Assembly (NCBI RefSeq): GCF_008641065.1
Contig: NZ_VTRS01000002.1
Coordinates: forward strand, 1-64,000
Origin: Rhabdaerophilum calidifontis
GTDB lineage: Bacteria > Pseudomonadota > Alphaproteobacteria > Rhizobiales > Beijerinckiaceae
Reading direction: 5' to 3'
DNA length: 64,000 nucleotides
The translations under genes and the position numbers were made by a program. This document shows positions 52,790 to 62,046 of this stretch, one piece after another. Positions within the stretch are counted from its first letter, which is position 1. Each line of letters begins with the position of its first letter. The notes below the pieces were generated by a model. That model was not told the DNA's origin. It saw only the letters and a list, made by a program, of their open reading frames with translations, and did no database searches.

Positions 52790-53151
52790 GGCAGGCCCCT
52801 TGAAGCGACGCGGTTGAACGGAACCGCCCGATCCTCGGTTCAAAGCGTTAAGGTCTGGTTGACGGAATGCCGGTGCGGAACCGCACAGGCCGCGATGCCA
52901 GAGGCTTGCCAGCGAAAGGCGCGGCAACCCTTTCGCCCGCCTTCCGGCGGCCGGGCCGCGCGGACCGCCCGCTTGACGCGCGATTGCGGCTGAAGCAAGA
53001 AGGTTTCATGCAAAGGAACGGTCGCCCCGCGATTGCGATTGTGATTTGTGGCTAGCGCGCAACGCTCGCTGGCCCGCCTCTCGTTCACCCTCCAAGGTCA
53101 AACCCGAGAAGCGCCCCCGGCGAGCGGCGGCGCCTCGAACGGGGGTGCAGG
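52790..53151. other. Intergenic region before cysS
   Basis: This 362-bp divergent gap holds no gene I can support. It contains a TTGAAC/GTTCAA inverted repeat (near 52814-52843) close to the leftward gene and a less G+C-rich patch near 53030-53060 (TTGCGATTGTGATTTGTGG) that may belong to the cysS promoter. No T-box-like structure was seen. Confidence 0.4.
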
Positions 53152-54627
53152 ATGACGGCGGTGAGGCTCTACAACACGCTGACGCGGCGGAAGGATACGC
53201 TCGAACCGCTCGCGCTCAACCCCGCGACCGGCAAGCCCCTGGTGCGCATGTATGTGTGCGGCCCCACGGTCTATGATTTCGCGCATATCGGCAATGCGCG
53301 GCCGGTGATCGTGTTCGACGTGCTGTTCCGCCTGCTGCGGCACGTCTACGGGCCGGAGAACGTCGTCTATACCCGCAACATCACGGATGTGGACGACAAG
53401 ATCAACGCGCGCGCCGCCGAGAAATACCCGGACCTGCCGGCCAATGCCGCGATCCGCCGCCTGACCGAGGAGACCAACGCGCAGTTCCAGGCGGATGTGA
53501 CGGCGCTCGGCTGCCTCGAACCCACGCATCAGCCGCGCGCGACCGAGCATATCGAGGGCATGAAGGCGCTCTGCGAGCGGCTGGTGGCCAGGGGGTTCGC
53601 CTATGTCGCGCAGGGCCATGTGCTGTTCTCGCCCGAGGCGATGAACGAACACGCCGGCAGGCTGCCGCGCTACGGCGCCCTGGCGAACCGGAGCCTCGAC
53701 GAGATGATCGCCGGCGCCCGCGTCGATGTCGCGCCCTACAAGCGCGGGCCGACCGATTTCGTGCTCTGGAAGCCCTCGGGTGCGGACGAGCCGGGCTGGG
53801 AGAGCCCTTGCGGCATCGCGGGCTCCGGCCGGCCGGGCTGGCATATCGAATGCTCGGCTATGTCGATGGCCAAGCTCCTCGAACCTTTCGGCGGCGGGCT
53901 CTCCTGCGACGATCCGCTCAGGAACACGTTCGACATCCATGCCGGCGGCATCGATCTCGTCTTCCCCCATCACGAGAACGAGATCGCGCAATCCTGCTGC
54001 GCCTTCGGCACGGAGCGGATGGCGAATATCTGGATGCATAACGGGTTCCTGCAGGTCGAAGGGCAGAAGATGTCCAAGAGCCTCGGGAATTTCGTGACGA
54101 TCAACGAATTGCTCGGCACGACGAAATTCGGCGGCCGCAAATGGCCCGGCGATGCCCTGCGATTCGCGATGCTGAAGACGCAGTATCGCCAGCCGATCGA
54201 CTGGACCATGCGCGGCCTCGACGAGGTGGATCGCGAACTCGACGGGCTCTCGGCAGCTTGCGGGGGCACGACGGTCGCCCCTGCGCCTGTGCCGCATCCC
54301 TCCGTCATCGAGCCGCTGCTCGACGATCTCAACACGCCGGGCATGGTTGCGGCGCTGCACGGCCTGCGCAAGGCCGGCGCGGTTGCTGCCCTCGGGGAAT
54401 CTCTCGCCTGGCTCGGCATTCCACCGCGCGGGCGTGCGGTGTTGCCCTCCGGGCTCGACGCGGCCGGGATCGAGCGTCGCATTGCCGCTCGCCTCGCCGC
54501 CCGCGCCGCGAAGAACTGGGCCGAGAGCGACCGGATCCGCGACGAACTTGCCGCGATGGGCATCGCGCTCAAGGACGGCAAGGACGAGGCCGGAAACCCG
54601 GTCACCACCTGGGAGGTGAAGCGATGA
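53152..54627 (+). CDS. cysS: Cysteine--tRNA ligase
   Basis: A 491-residue class I synthetase. It has the standard start [16 protein letters not shown], the zinc Cys and first motif in [19 protein letters not shown], zinc ligands in HIECSAMS and [15 protein letters not shown], and KMSKS in [11 protein letters not shown]. The C-terminal helical anticodon-binding domain ends [14 protein letters not shown]. The gene overlaps the citramalate synthase start by 4 bp, so expression of the two is coupled. Confidence 0.97.
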   Translation: MTAVRLYNTLTRRKDTLEPLALNPATGKPLVRMYVCGPTVYDFAHIGNARPVIVFDVLFRLLRHVYGPENVVYTRNITDVDDKINARAAEKYPDLPANAAIRRLTEETNAQFQADVTALGCLEPTHQPRATEHIEGMKALCERLVARGFAYVAQGHVLFSPEAMNEHAGRLPRYGALANRSLDEMIAGARVDVAPYKRGPTDFVLWKPSGADEPGWESPCGIAGSGRPGWHIECSAMSMAKLLEPFGGGLSCDDPLRNTFDIHAGGIDLVFPHHENEIAQSCCAFGTERMANIWMHNGFLQVEGQKMSKSLGNFVTINELLGTTKFGGRKWPGDALRFAMLKTQYRQPIDWTMRGLDEVDRELDGLSAACGGTTVAPAPVPHPSVIEPLLDDLNTPGMVAALHGLRKAGAVAALGESLAWLGIPPRGRAVLPSGLDAAGIERRIAARLAARAAKNWAESDRIRDELAAMGIALKDGKDEAGNPVTTWEVKR

Positions 54628-56237
54628 GCCCGTCCTCTCCCGCCCGCGAGCGCCTCTACCTGTTCGACACCACGCTGCGCGACGGGGCGCAGACCACCGG
54701 CGTCGATTTCTCCCTCGCCGACAAGGTGAGGATCGCCGGCATGCTCGACCGGCTGGGGGTCGATTTCATCGAGGGCGGCTATCCCGGCGCGAATCCGGTC
54801 GATACGCGCTTCTTCGAGAAACCGCCGGAGATGCGCGCCTGCTTCACCGCCTTCGGCATGACGAAGCGGGCCGGCATCTCGGCCGCCAACGATCCCGGCC
54901 TTGCCGCCCTGCTTCAGGCCGGGGGGCGGGCGATCTGTTTCGTCGCGAAAAGCTGGGATTTCCACGTCGAGACCGCGTTGGGCTGCACGCTCGACGAGAA
55001 TCTCGACGCCATCCGCGATTCGGTGCGGGCCGCCCGCGGCGCCGGCAAGCGCGCGCTTGTCGATTGCGAGCATTTCTTCGACGGCTACAAGGCCAACCGG
55101 GCCTATGCGCTTGCCTGCGCACGCGCCGCGCACCAGGCGGGGGCGGAATGGGTGGTGCTCTGCGACACCAATGGCGGCACGCTGCCGCACGAGGTCGAGC
55201 GGATCGTCGCCGACATGCTCGCCGAAATTCCGGGCATCCGGCTCGGCATCCACGCGCATGACGATACCGGGCAGGCGGTGGCGAATTCGCTCGCCGCCGT
55301 GCGCGCCGGCGCGCGGCAGATCCAGGGCACGCTGAACGGCCTCGGCGAGCGCTGCGGCAATGCCAATCTCGTGACGCTGATCCCGACGCTGAAACTCAAG
55401 CCGGAATTTGCCGGGCGCTTCGAGACCGGCGTCAGCGATGCGGCGCTGGCCGGCCTCTCGGCGCTGTCGCGCGCCTTCGACGAACTGCTGAACCGGGTGC
55501 CGAACCGGCAGGCCCCTTATGTCGGCGCATCGGCCTTCGCCACCAAGGCCGGGATCCACGCCTCGGCGCTCATCAAGGATCCCAAGACCTACGAGCATGT
55601 CGAGCCGGAGCGGGTGGGCAACCGGCGGCAGGTTCTGGTCTCGACCCAGGCCGGGCGCTCCAACGTGCTCGCGGAGCTGGAACGGCTCGGCGTTGCCGTG
55701 GAGAAGAACGACCCGCGCCTCGCGCGCCTTCTCGAGGAGGTCAAGGAGAAGGAGGCGCAGGGCTATTCCTACGAGGGCGCGGATGCGAGCTTCTATCTTC
55801 TCGCCCAGCGCCTGCTCGGCCGCGTGCCGGAATTCTTCACGGTCGAGCGGTTCAAGGTCAATGTCGAGCGCCGCTTCAACGCGCGCGGCGATCTCGTCAG
55901 CTTCTCGGAGGCGATCGTCAAGGTGCGGGTCGGGGATCGGACGCTGATTTCGGCCGCAGAGGGCGATGGCCCGGTCAACGCGCTCGACAAGGCGCTGCGC
56001 AAGGATCTCGGCCGCTACCAGAGCCATATCCGAGGTTTGAAGCTCAGCGATTTCAAGGTCCGCATCTTCCAGGGCGGCACCGATGCCGTGACGCGGGTGC
56101 TGATCGATTCCACCGACGAAGCGGGCGAGAGCTGGACAACGGTCGGCGTGTCCTCGAACATCATCGACGCCTCGTTCCAGGCGCTGACGGATTCGATCGT
56201 CTACAAGCTGATGCGGGCGCAGGTGGCGGCCGAGTGA
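54624..56237 (+). CDS. cimA: Citramalate synthase
   Basis: A 537-residue enzyme of the homocitrate/isopropylmalate synthase family, joining pyruvate and acetyl-CoA as the first step of the threonine-independent isoleucine route. The N-terminal TIM barrel has [41 protein letters not shown] and [16 protein letters not shown] with HAHDD metal ligands. [12 protein letters not shown] and the C-terminal LeuA dimer/regulatory domain follow (about 400-537). The short early domain is typical of CimA/LeuA2-type proteins. A 35-bp duplication spans the stop codon. Confidence 0.93.
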   Translation: MSPSSPARERLYLFDTTLRDGAQTTGVDFSLADKVRIAGMLDRLGVDFIEGGYPGANPVDTRFFEKPPEMRACFTAFGMTKRAGISAANDPGLAALLQAGGRAICFVAKSWDFHVETALGCTLDENLDAIRDSVRAARGAGKRALVDCEHFFDGYKANRAYALACARAAHQAGAEWVVLCDTNGGTLPHEVERIVADMLAEIPGIRLGIHAHDDTGQAVANSLAAVRAGARQIQGTLNGLGERCGNANLVTLIPTLKLKPEFAGRFETGVSDAALAGLSALSRAFDELLNRVPNRQAPYVGASAFATKAGIHASALIKDPKTYEHVEPERVGNRRQVLVSTQAGRSNVLAELERLGVAVEKNDPRLARLLEEVKEKEAQGYSYEGADASFYLLAQRLLGRVPEFFTVERFKVNVERRFNARGDLVSFSEAIVKVRVGDRTLISAAEGDGPVNALDKALRKDLGRYQSHIRGLKLSDFKVRIFQGGTDAVTRVLIDSTDEAGESWTTVGVSSNIIDASFQALTDSIVYKLMRAQVAAE

Positions 56238-56294
56238 GGCCGCCACAGGGGCTGATGCCGGCGGCCGAGTGAGGCCGCCACGGGGGCTGATGCC
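56225..56294. repeat. 35-bp tandem duplication across the cimA stop
   Basis: Two adjacent 35-bp units (56225-56259 and 56260-56294) differ at one base. The first carries the last codons and stop of cimA, the second repeats them out of use. A further partial copy (GGCGGCCGG) starts at 56295. Confidence 0.92.
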
Positions 56295-56304
56295 GGCGGC
56301 CGGC

Positions 56305-56700
56305 TCAATCGACGAAGCGCACCACCTTGTCGGCGCAGAGATTGACCTCGCCCTGGTCGAAACTCGCCTCGTCCGAGAAGGCGGCGCTGACCGCGAAGAC
56401 GCAGCCCGCCTTCGCCGGCAGCTTGAACGCCGCGCGCTTGCCCGGCTCCAGCGGCCGCTTCAGCCGCGCCACGGCCTTGCCGGCGGCGTTCGTCACCGCT
56501 GCCTCGACCAGCACGCCTTGGCGCCCGTTCACGAACACCACTTCGGCGGCGTTTTTCGGCGGGGTCCGCCGCTGCGCCGCACGCGGCGCCGGCGCGGCGG
56601 GTTCGGCGGCCGGGGCCTGCTGCGCCACGGCGTTGCCGGGCCCGACCGGGCCGAGCACGAGAAGCGCGCCGATCAGCGCAAGCCCGGATTTCGAAATCAT
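56305..56700 (-). CDS. Small secreted protein, function unknown
   Basis: A 131-residue protein with a signal peptide (1-27, NAVAQQ), a Pro/Ala linker (28-48) and a small beta domain: AAEVVFVNGRQGVLVEAAVTNAAG, LKRPLEPGKRAAFKLPAKAGCVFAVSAAFSDEASFDQGEVNLCADKVVRFVD (two Cys, about 96 and 121). It resembles a small carbohydrate- or cell-wall-facing beta-sandwich, but no family is recognised. The ATG follows GGGGAG. Confidence 0.75.
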   Translation of the reverse strand: MISKSGLALIGALLVLGPVGPGNAVAQQAPAAEPAAPAPRAAQRRTPPKNAAEVVFVNGRQGVLVEAAVTNAAGKAVARLKRPLEPGKRAAFKLPAKAGCVFAVSAAFSDEASFDQGEVNLCADKVVRFVD

Positions 56701-56815
56701 GCCGCACTCCCCTGCTTTCGCATGCCCTGCGGGCGCATCGCGCCCGCCGCGCCATTCATCGCGCAGCGGCGCGGCGTGCGCAAGCGCCGGTATCGGGTGC
56801 GGATACGGGGCGGGT

Positions 56816-57397
56816 TCAGGCCGGCTGGCGGCTGCGCATCGCCACGGCCTGCCTCAGCATCGGCAGGACGTCCCCGACCTGCTCCGCGACGAGATAATGC
56901 ACCTCAAGCCCCGGACGGATGAAGTGAAACTCGCGCATATGGGCGAGCAGCACCAGCAACGGTTTCCAGAAATTCGCGATATTGGCGAGAAGGATCGGCT
57001 TCTGGTGCTGGCCGAGCTGCGCCCAGGTCAGCTGCTCGACCAGTTCCTCGAGCGTGCCGATGCCGCCCGGCAGCGCCACGAAGGCGTCGGAGCGTTCGAA
57101 CATCAGGCGCTTGCGCTCGTGCATGTCGCCGACGACGATCATCTCCTGCGCATTCTCGAGCATGAGTTCGCGCGCCTTGAGGAAGCTGGGAATGATGCCG
57201 GTGACATGCCCGCCATGCGCGATCACCGCACGCGCGACCGTGCCCATCAGCCCGTGCGAGCCGCCGCCATAGACAAGCCGGATCCCGGCCTCGGCGAGGA
57301 GGCGCCCGAAGGATTCCGCGGCCTCCCGGAACACGGGTTCGGAGCCGTTGCCGGAGCCGCAATAGACGCAGACGGAGCGAATCGATGTCGGAGCCAC
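56816..57397 (-). CDS. LOG family protein (TIGR00730, lysine decarboxylase-like)
   Basis: About 193 residues. SVCVYCGSGNG, YGGGSHGLMGTVARA, ERKRLMFERSDAFVALPGGIGTLEEL (PGGxGTxxE motif) and WAQLGQHQKPILL define the family; plant LOG members are cytokinin riboside 5'-monophosphate phosphoribohydrolases, and many bacterial ones cleave AMP or related nucleotides. The start is unsettled: GTG at 57397 gives the family length, while the open frame extends to a TTG at 57529. No clear ribosome site supports either. Confidence 0.88.
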   Translation of the reverse strand: MAPTSIRSVCVYCGSGNGSEPVFREAAESFGRLLAEAGIRLVYGGGSHGLMGTVARAVIAHGGHVTGIIPSFLKARELMLENAQEMIVVGDMHERKRLMFERSDAFVALPGGIGTLEELVEQLTWAQLGQHQKPILLANIANFWKPLLVLLAHMREFHFIRPGLEVHYLVAEQVGDVLPMLRQAVAMRSRQPA

Positions 57398-57675
57398 GCC
57401 GGGAAGATGGGCGGGCGGCCACGCCGAGGCAAGCCTGAAAACGCCGAGCCGGCTTATCGGTACCGAGGCGCCGGCGCATCCAGGTGCCGGGAATACCGTA
57501 CCGTGCGGCCTAGAATGGAAATATTCCAACGAGAAGCGGGGCCGGCCCTTGCCGTGCCCGCAGGCGGATCCCTAAATGGAAGCATGGGCTCCAGCATCGC
57601 GGTGCCCGTATCCCCCGCGACTGCGCTTCCCCCGCCCCGGGCGCAGCCCGATGCCAAGGCCGAAAGACGCCATCC

Positions 57676-59568
57676 GTGACCGATTCCCCGCCCGCGTCCG
57701 TCCGGCGCGATGCCTCGCTCCTTACCACCCTGCGGCAGCTCTTCCCCTATTTCTGGCCGTCCGACCGGCCGGATCTCCAGCGGGTGATCGCGGGCAGCCT
57801 GGCGCTGATCCTCGTCGCCAAGGGCTTCACGATCCTGATGCCCTTCACGTTCAAATGGGCGACGGATGCACTGGTCGTGGCCTCGGGCGGCCGGGCGGAT
57901 CCCGCTTCGGCCATGCCCTGGCTGATTGGCGCTCCGCTGCTCGCGGTGGCGCTCTACAGCCTTGTCCGCATCCTGATGACGGTGTTCACGCAGCTGCGCG
58001 AAGGGCTCTTCGCGCGGGTGGCGATGCATGCGGTGCGCCAGCTTGCGCTCCATACTTTCAAGCACATGCACCGGCTTTCGCTGCGCTTCCACCTCGAACG
58101 CAAGACCGGCGGCCTGACCCGCGTGCTCGAGCGCGGCCGCAACGGCATCGAGGAAATCACGCGGATGACGTTGATGACGCTCATCCCGACCATCGTCGAG
58201 TTCGTGCTGGTGATCGCGGTCTTCGCCATCGAGTTCGACTGGCGCTATGTCGTGATCGTCGTGGTGATGATCGTGCTCTATCTCTGGTTTACGATCGTCG
58301 CCACCGTCTGGCGGATGCGCATCCGCAAGGAGATGAACGAATCCGATACCGACGCCAATGCCAAGGCGGTCGATTCGCTGCTGAACTTCGAGACCGTGAA
58401 ATATTTCGGCGCCGAGGCCCGCGAAACCGCGCGCTATGACCGCAGCCTCGCCATCTACGAGCGGGCGTCGATCAAGACCTATACGTCGCTGGCCGTCCTC
58501 AATACGGGGCAGGCGGTGATCTTCACCCTGGCCTTGGGGCTGTGCATGGCGCTTTCGGCGACGGATGTCGTGGCCGGGCGCAATTCCGTCGGCCATTTCG
58601 TGATGATCAACGCGCTGATGATCCAGCTTTACCAGCCGCTCAACTTCATGGGCATGGTCTATCGCGAGATCAAGCAGGCGATCGTCGATATCGAGCAGAT
58701 GTTCGACATTCTCAAGCGCGAGGCCGAGGTGCGCGACGACCCCGCCGCCCGGCCGCTCGCCGTGCGCGACGGGCATATCCGCTTCGAGAATGTGAGCTTC
58801 CATTACACGCCCGAGCGGCCGATCCTGCGCGGGGTCTCGTTCGAGGTGCCGCCGGGGCGCACGGTGGCGATCGTCGGCCCTTCGGGCGCCGGAAAATCGA
58901 CGATCTCGCGGCTGCTCTTCCGCTTCTACGATGTTTCCGGCGGCGCTATCACCATCGACGGGCAGGATATCCGCGCGGTGACGCAGGCGAGCCTGCGCGC
59001 GGCGATCGGCATCGTCCCGCAGGATACGGTGCTGTTCAACGACACGATCCGCTACAATATCGGCTATGGCCGCGCGGGCGCCGATCAGGAGGCCGTGGCG
59101 GAGGCGGCGGCCATGGCGCAGATCGATCCCTTCATCCGCTCCCTGCCCGAGGGCTACGAGAGCCAGGTGGGGGAGCGCGGCCTCAAGCTCTCCGGCGGGG
59201 AGAAGCAGCGCGTCGCCATCGCCCGGACGATCCTCAAGGGGCCGCCCATCCTGGTCCTCGACGAGGCGACCAGCGCCCTCGACAGCTATACCGAGAAGGA
59301 GATCCAGGACGCGCTGGAACGGGTGAGCCGCGGCCGCTCGACCCTCGTCATCGCGCACCGGCTTTCCACCGTCGTCAACGCCGACCGCATCCTCTGCCTG
59401 GACAGGGGCGTGATCGTCGAAAGCGGCACGCATGAGGAATTGCTGGCGCTGGGCGGGGTCTATGCCGGCATGTGGAACAAGCAGCGCGAGGCCGATGTCG
59501 CGCGCGAGACATTGCAGCGCGCCGAGGCCGGCGAGGCGCCGAGCCTGCGGCAGAATCTCGGGGCCTGA
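57676..59568 (+). CDS. Atm1/HMT1-type ABC exporter
   Basis: A 630-residue half transporter: a membrane domain with six helices (about 35-340), then an ATPase domain with GPSGAGKST, DGQDIRAVTQASLRAAIGIVPQDTVLFNDTIRYNI (split by motif), LSGGEKQRVAIARTIL and VLDEATSALDSYTEKEI. HRLSRHFERKTGG-like segment LRFHLERKTGGLTRVLERG and NFETVKYFGAE are typical of Atm1/ABCB7 proteins, which move glutathione-linked metal or Fe-S precursors. The start is a GTG at 57676. A 19-bp duplication spans the stop. Confidence 0.93.
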   Translation: MTDSPPASVRRDASLLTTLRQLFPYFWPSDRPDLQRVIAGSLALILVAKGFTILMPFTFKWATDALVVASGGRADPASAMPWLIGAPLLAVALYSLVRILMTVFTQLREGLFARVAMHAVRQLALHTFKHMHRLSLRFHLERKTGGLTRVLERGRNGIEEITRMTLMTLIPTIVEFVLVIAVFAIEFDWRYVVIVVVMIVLYLWFTIVATVWRMRIRKEMNESDTDANAKAVDSLLNFETVKYFGAEARETARYDRSLAIYERASIKTYTSLAVLNTGQAVIFTLALGLCMALSATDVVAGRNSVGHFVMINALMIQLYQPLNFMGMVYREIKQAIVDIEQMFDILKREAEVRDDPAARPLAVRDGHIRFENVSFHYTPERPILRGVSFEVPPGRTVAIVGPSGAGKSTISRLLFRFYDVSGGAITIDGQDIRAVTQASLRAAIGIVPQDTVLFNDTIRYNIGYGRAGADQEAVAEAAAMAQIDPFIRSLPEGYESQVGERGLKLSGGEKQRVAIARTILKGPPILVLDEATSALDSYTEKEIQDALERVSRGRSTLVIAHRLSTVVNADRILCLDRGVIVESGTHEELLALGGVYAGMWNKQREADVARETLQRAEAGEAPSLRQNLGA

Positions 59569-59589
59569 TCATCATCTCGGGGCCTGATC
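59555..59589. repeat. 19-bp-period tandem duplication across an ABC-exporter stop codon
   Basis: ATCTCGGGGCCTGATC occurs at 59555-59570 and, after ATC, again at 59574-59589. The first copy holds the final codons and TGA stop (59566-59568) of the exporter gene. Confidence 0.9.
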
Positions 59590-59616
59590 CGGCGCAAACC
59601 TGCCACCCGGCGGGGC

Positions 59617-59868
59617 TCAGTTCCGGCTGGCGCGCGCGAGGCGCGCCTCGTCGCGCAGCCGTTCGTGGATGGCGCGCCGGGTCTCGGCATCGATGCCCTC
59701 GATCCAGTCCGGATGGTCGCTGCCGAGCGCGTCGATGCAGAACTGCACCGGATCCGGCTGTTCGAGGATGTATTTCGCCGGCAGCGGCAGGGCGCCGGCC
59801 GGACGCTGCTCGCGCAGGACACGGATGGCACCGTAACCCACGCAGGAATAGGCGAGGTTGTGGTCCAT
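59617..59868 (-). CDS. Small cytosolic protein, function unknown
   Basis: An 83-residue protein starting MDHNLAYSCVGYGAIRVLRE, followed by LPLPAKYILEQPDPVQFCIDALGSDHPDWIEGIDAE and a basic helical tail (RRAIHERLRDEARLARASRN). It has no signal peptide. The ATG follows CAGGAGGAG with good spacing, strong support for a small but real gene. I recognise no family. It is convergent with the exporter gene. Confidence 0.72.
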   Translation of the reverse strand: MDHNLAYSCVGYGAIRVLREQRPAGALPLPAKYILEQPDPVQFCIDALGSDHPDWIEGIDAETRRAIHERLRDEARLARASRN

Positions 59869-60189
59869 GGTGGCTCCTCCTGTCGTCGTTGCCGGGTTCG
59901 GGCCCGTTTCTGTCCGCGACCATTTCACTATACCAAAGTCGCAGGACAAAGACGAGACAAACACGCGAACGTGGAAAATCTTTGATCGGGATATGCGCCG
60001 GCGCACCGAAGGCGGCCGGGCCGCATGCAGCCGCCCCGCCGGGGCTTCCGCTTGCGGCGAGCGAATCCTGCGGGTAAGCCTGCGGCGGAAAAATGACCCG
60101 CTTCCGACGGGTCCGGCACAATCTCGTGACGGCCGCGCGCCCCCGCCGGAAAGGCGAAGGCGGCCCGTCGCGACCGCAGGGAACCCGGC
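59869..60189. other. Intergenic region between the small-protein gene and psd
   Basis: This 321-bp divergent gap carries a less G+C-rich stretch near 59925-59990 with a minus-strand TATAGT about 60 bp upstream of the small gene, a possible -10 for it. I see no gene. Confidence 0.3.
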
Positions 60190-60888
60190 ATGTCGATCTT
60201 TGATTCCATCCGCAAGTTCATCGTCCCCGTACATCCGGAGGGCTATCTCTTCATCGCCATCGCCATTGCGGCGGCGATCGTGCTTGGCTGGATCCTGCCG
60301 TCGGCCGGCTGGCTGTTCTGGCTCGCGCCGCTCTTCGTCGCCTATTTCTTCCGCGATCCGCCGCGCGTCTCACCCGTGCGCGCGGGGCTGGTGCTGTCTC
60401 CGGCGGATGGCCGGATCAGCCAGATCGGGATGTTCCCGCCGCCCGCGGAGCTTGGGCTCGGCGATGCGCCGCGGCTGCGGATCTCCATCTTCCTGTCGGT
60501 CTTCGACGTCCATATCAACCGCGTGCCGGTGGCGGGGCGGATCACCAAGGTGGTCTATACCCCCGGCCTGTTCCTCAACGCCGATCTCGACAAGGCGAGC
60601 GAGGACAACGAGCGCAATGCCATCGTCATCGAGGGCAGCCATGGCCCGGTTGCGTGCATCCAGATCGCGGGGCTGATCGCGCGGCGCATCCTGTGCTTCG
60701 TCCGCGAGGGCGAGGAGGTGGGACCGGGCGCCCGCTTCGGGCTGATCCGCTTCGGCAGCCGCACCGATATCTACCTGCCCGAGGGGGCGCGGCCGCTCGT
60801 GGCCGAGGGGCAGCGGGCCGTTGGCGGCGAGACCGTTCTGTGCGACCTTGCCGCGGCGGAACCGCAGCGGAATTTCCGCGTTTCCTGA
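60190..60888 (+). CDS. psd: Phosphatidylserine decarboxylase (proenzyme)
   Basis: A 232-residue short-form (PSD-A type) proenzyme: two N-terminal membrane segments, FFRDPPR, LSPADGRISQI, ISIFLSVFDVHINRVPV and the self-cleavage site RFGSR with S190 becoming the pyruvoyl group. It makes phosphatidylethanolamine. It precedes pssA by 10 bp, so the two steps from CDP-diacylglycerol to phosphatidylethanolamine are co-transcribed, the usual order in alphaproteobacteria. Confidence 0.96.
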   Translation: MSIFDSIRKFIVPVHPEGYLFIAIAIAAAIVLGWILPSAGWLFWLAPLFVAYFFRDPPRVSPVRAGLVLSPADGRISQIGMFPPPAELGLGDAPRLRISIFLSVFDVHINRVPVAGRITKVVYTPGLFLNADLDKASEDNERNAIVIEGSHGPVACIQIAGLIARRILCFVREGEEVGPGARFGLIRFGSRTDIYLPEGARPLVAEGQRAVGGETVLCDLAAAEPQRNFRVS

Positions 60889-60898
60889 AGGCTGGCCG

Positions 60899-61753
60899 AT
60901 GGAACCGCTCTTTCCCCCGTTCGAGCCCGAGCCGCAGCCGCCGCAGCGGCGTTTTCGGCCGGTGCCGCTTCGCCTGCTGATCCCGAACATGATCACGCTG
61001 GCGGCGCTGGCGGCGGGGCTGACGGCGGTGCGGTTCGCGATCGAGGGGCGGCTCGAGGCGGCGGCTCTCGCAATTCTCGGTGCGGCGATCCTCGACGGGC
61101 TCGATGGCCGCATCGCGCGGCTGCTCAAAGGCACGTCGCGGTTCGGGGCTGAGCTTGATTCGCTCGCCGATTTCGTGAGCTTCGGCTGCGCGCCGGCGCT
61201 GATCCTCTATTTCTGGCAATTGCAGGCGCTGAAGACGGCGGGCTGGCTCGCCTGCCTGCTCTTCGCCTTCGCGATGGCGCTGCGCCTCGCGCGGTTCAAC
61301 GTGACGCTCGACGCGCCCGAGCGGCCGGCCTGGCAGAAGGCCTATGCCGTGGGCGTGCCGGCGCCGGCGGGGGCGATGATGGCGATACTGCCCGTCAATC
61401 TCAGCCTTGCCGGGCTCCCGCAATTCTTCGGGGAATCGGTTCTGATCCTCGTCTGGCTGATTCTGACGACCGCCCTGACCATCTCCCGCCTGCCGACCTT
61501 TTCCGGCAAGGGGCTGAAGACTCCGGTGCCGCGCGAATCCGTGATTCCGATCCTCGCCGCCTGCCTGGTGATTCCGGCGCTGGTCGTGAGCCACCCCTTC
61601 GAGACCGTGAGCCTGCTCACCCTGGTCTATGCGGCGCTCGTCCCGGTTGCGGTGCATCGCTACCGGAATCAGGCCGCGATCGCGACGCAAACGCCTGCGG
61701 AACCGGGCGCGGAAGACGCGCCAACGACCTCGAATCCCCTAACAAATCGCTAA
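60899..61753 (+). CDS. pssA: CDP-diacylglycerol--serine O-phosphatidyltransferase
   Basis: A 284-residue inner-membrane enzyme with about eight helices. The CDP-alcohol phosphatidyltransferase motif is intact: D69-G70-x2-A73-R74-x8-G83-x3-D87-x3-D91. It forms phosphatidylserine from CDP-diacylglycerol and serine for the downstream decarboxylation by Psd. The N-terminus is a Pro-rich cytosolic tail, and the C-terminal 25 residues are variable. The ATG follows GAAGGCTGGCCG. Confidence 0.95.
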   Translation: MEPLFPPFEPEPQPPQRRFRPVPLRLLIPNMITLAALAAGLTAVRFAIEGRLEAAALAILGAAILDGLDGRIARLLKGTSRFGAELDSLADFVSFGCAPALILYFWQLQALKTAGWLACLLFAFAMALRLARFNVTLDAPERPAWQKAYAVGVPAPAGAMMAILPVNLSLAGLPQFFGESVLILVWLILTTALTISRLPTFSGKGLKTPVPRESVIPILAACLVIPALVVSHPFETVSLLTLVYAALVPVAVHRYRNQAAIATQTPAEPGAEDAPTTSNPLTNR

Positions 61754-61864
61754 AATCCGACTCGTTCCGGCACAGGCGCGGCGGGGTGCGTGGAACGGGC
61801 GTGGCATTCGCGCAACATGGGTTTGAAAAGCCATGCCGGGCGCTTTCCTGGGGCGCTTCTAGAG

Positions 61865-61892
61865 TTGAACGGCAGGGCGGCGTGAGTATGGT
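61865..61892 (+). promoter_or_regulatory. Possible porin promoter
   Basis: TTGAAC (61865-61870), a 16-base spacer and TATGGT (61887-61892) lie 155 bp upstream of the porin start in a 293-bp gap, implying a long leader. This is the best pair I can see, with modest match; the strong ribosome site TTTGGAGG is at the end of the leader. Confidence 0.3.
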
Positions 61893-62046
61893 GCGAAGCG
61901 CGACGGGAGTTTCCGGTCGCTGGCTTGTCTTTTCTTCGGGGGGTCCGGGGGAATGGCGGGCGACAAGGGAAAGCGGGTAGGGGTCCGGGGTTCCGGGGCC
62001 AGGTTCGCAAACTCCCGATTGGTCTCGAAATCTTTGGAGGTACACC

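Noticed and set aside
52790-53151. A T-box or other riboswitch before cysS
   Set aside because: No conserved T-box or specifier-loop structure was evident, and T-boxes are not expected in this lineage.
53970-56246. A minus-strand open frame of about 758 codons across cysS and cimA
   Set aside because: Both plus-strand genes have full family motifs and overlapping stop/start; the antisense frame has none.
57454-59433. A minus-strand open frame of about 659 codons across the ABC exporter
   Set aside because: Antisense shadow of an intact Walker A, signature and Walker B gene.
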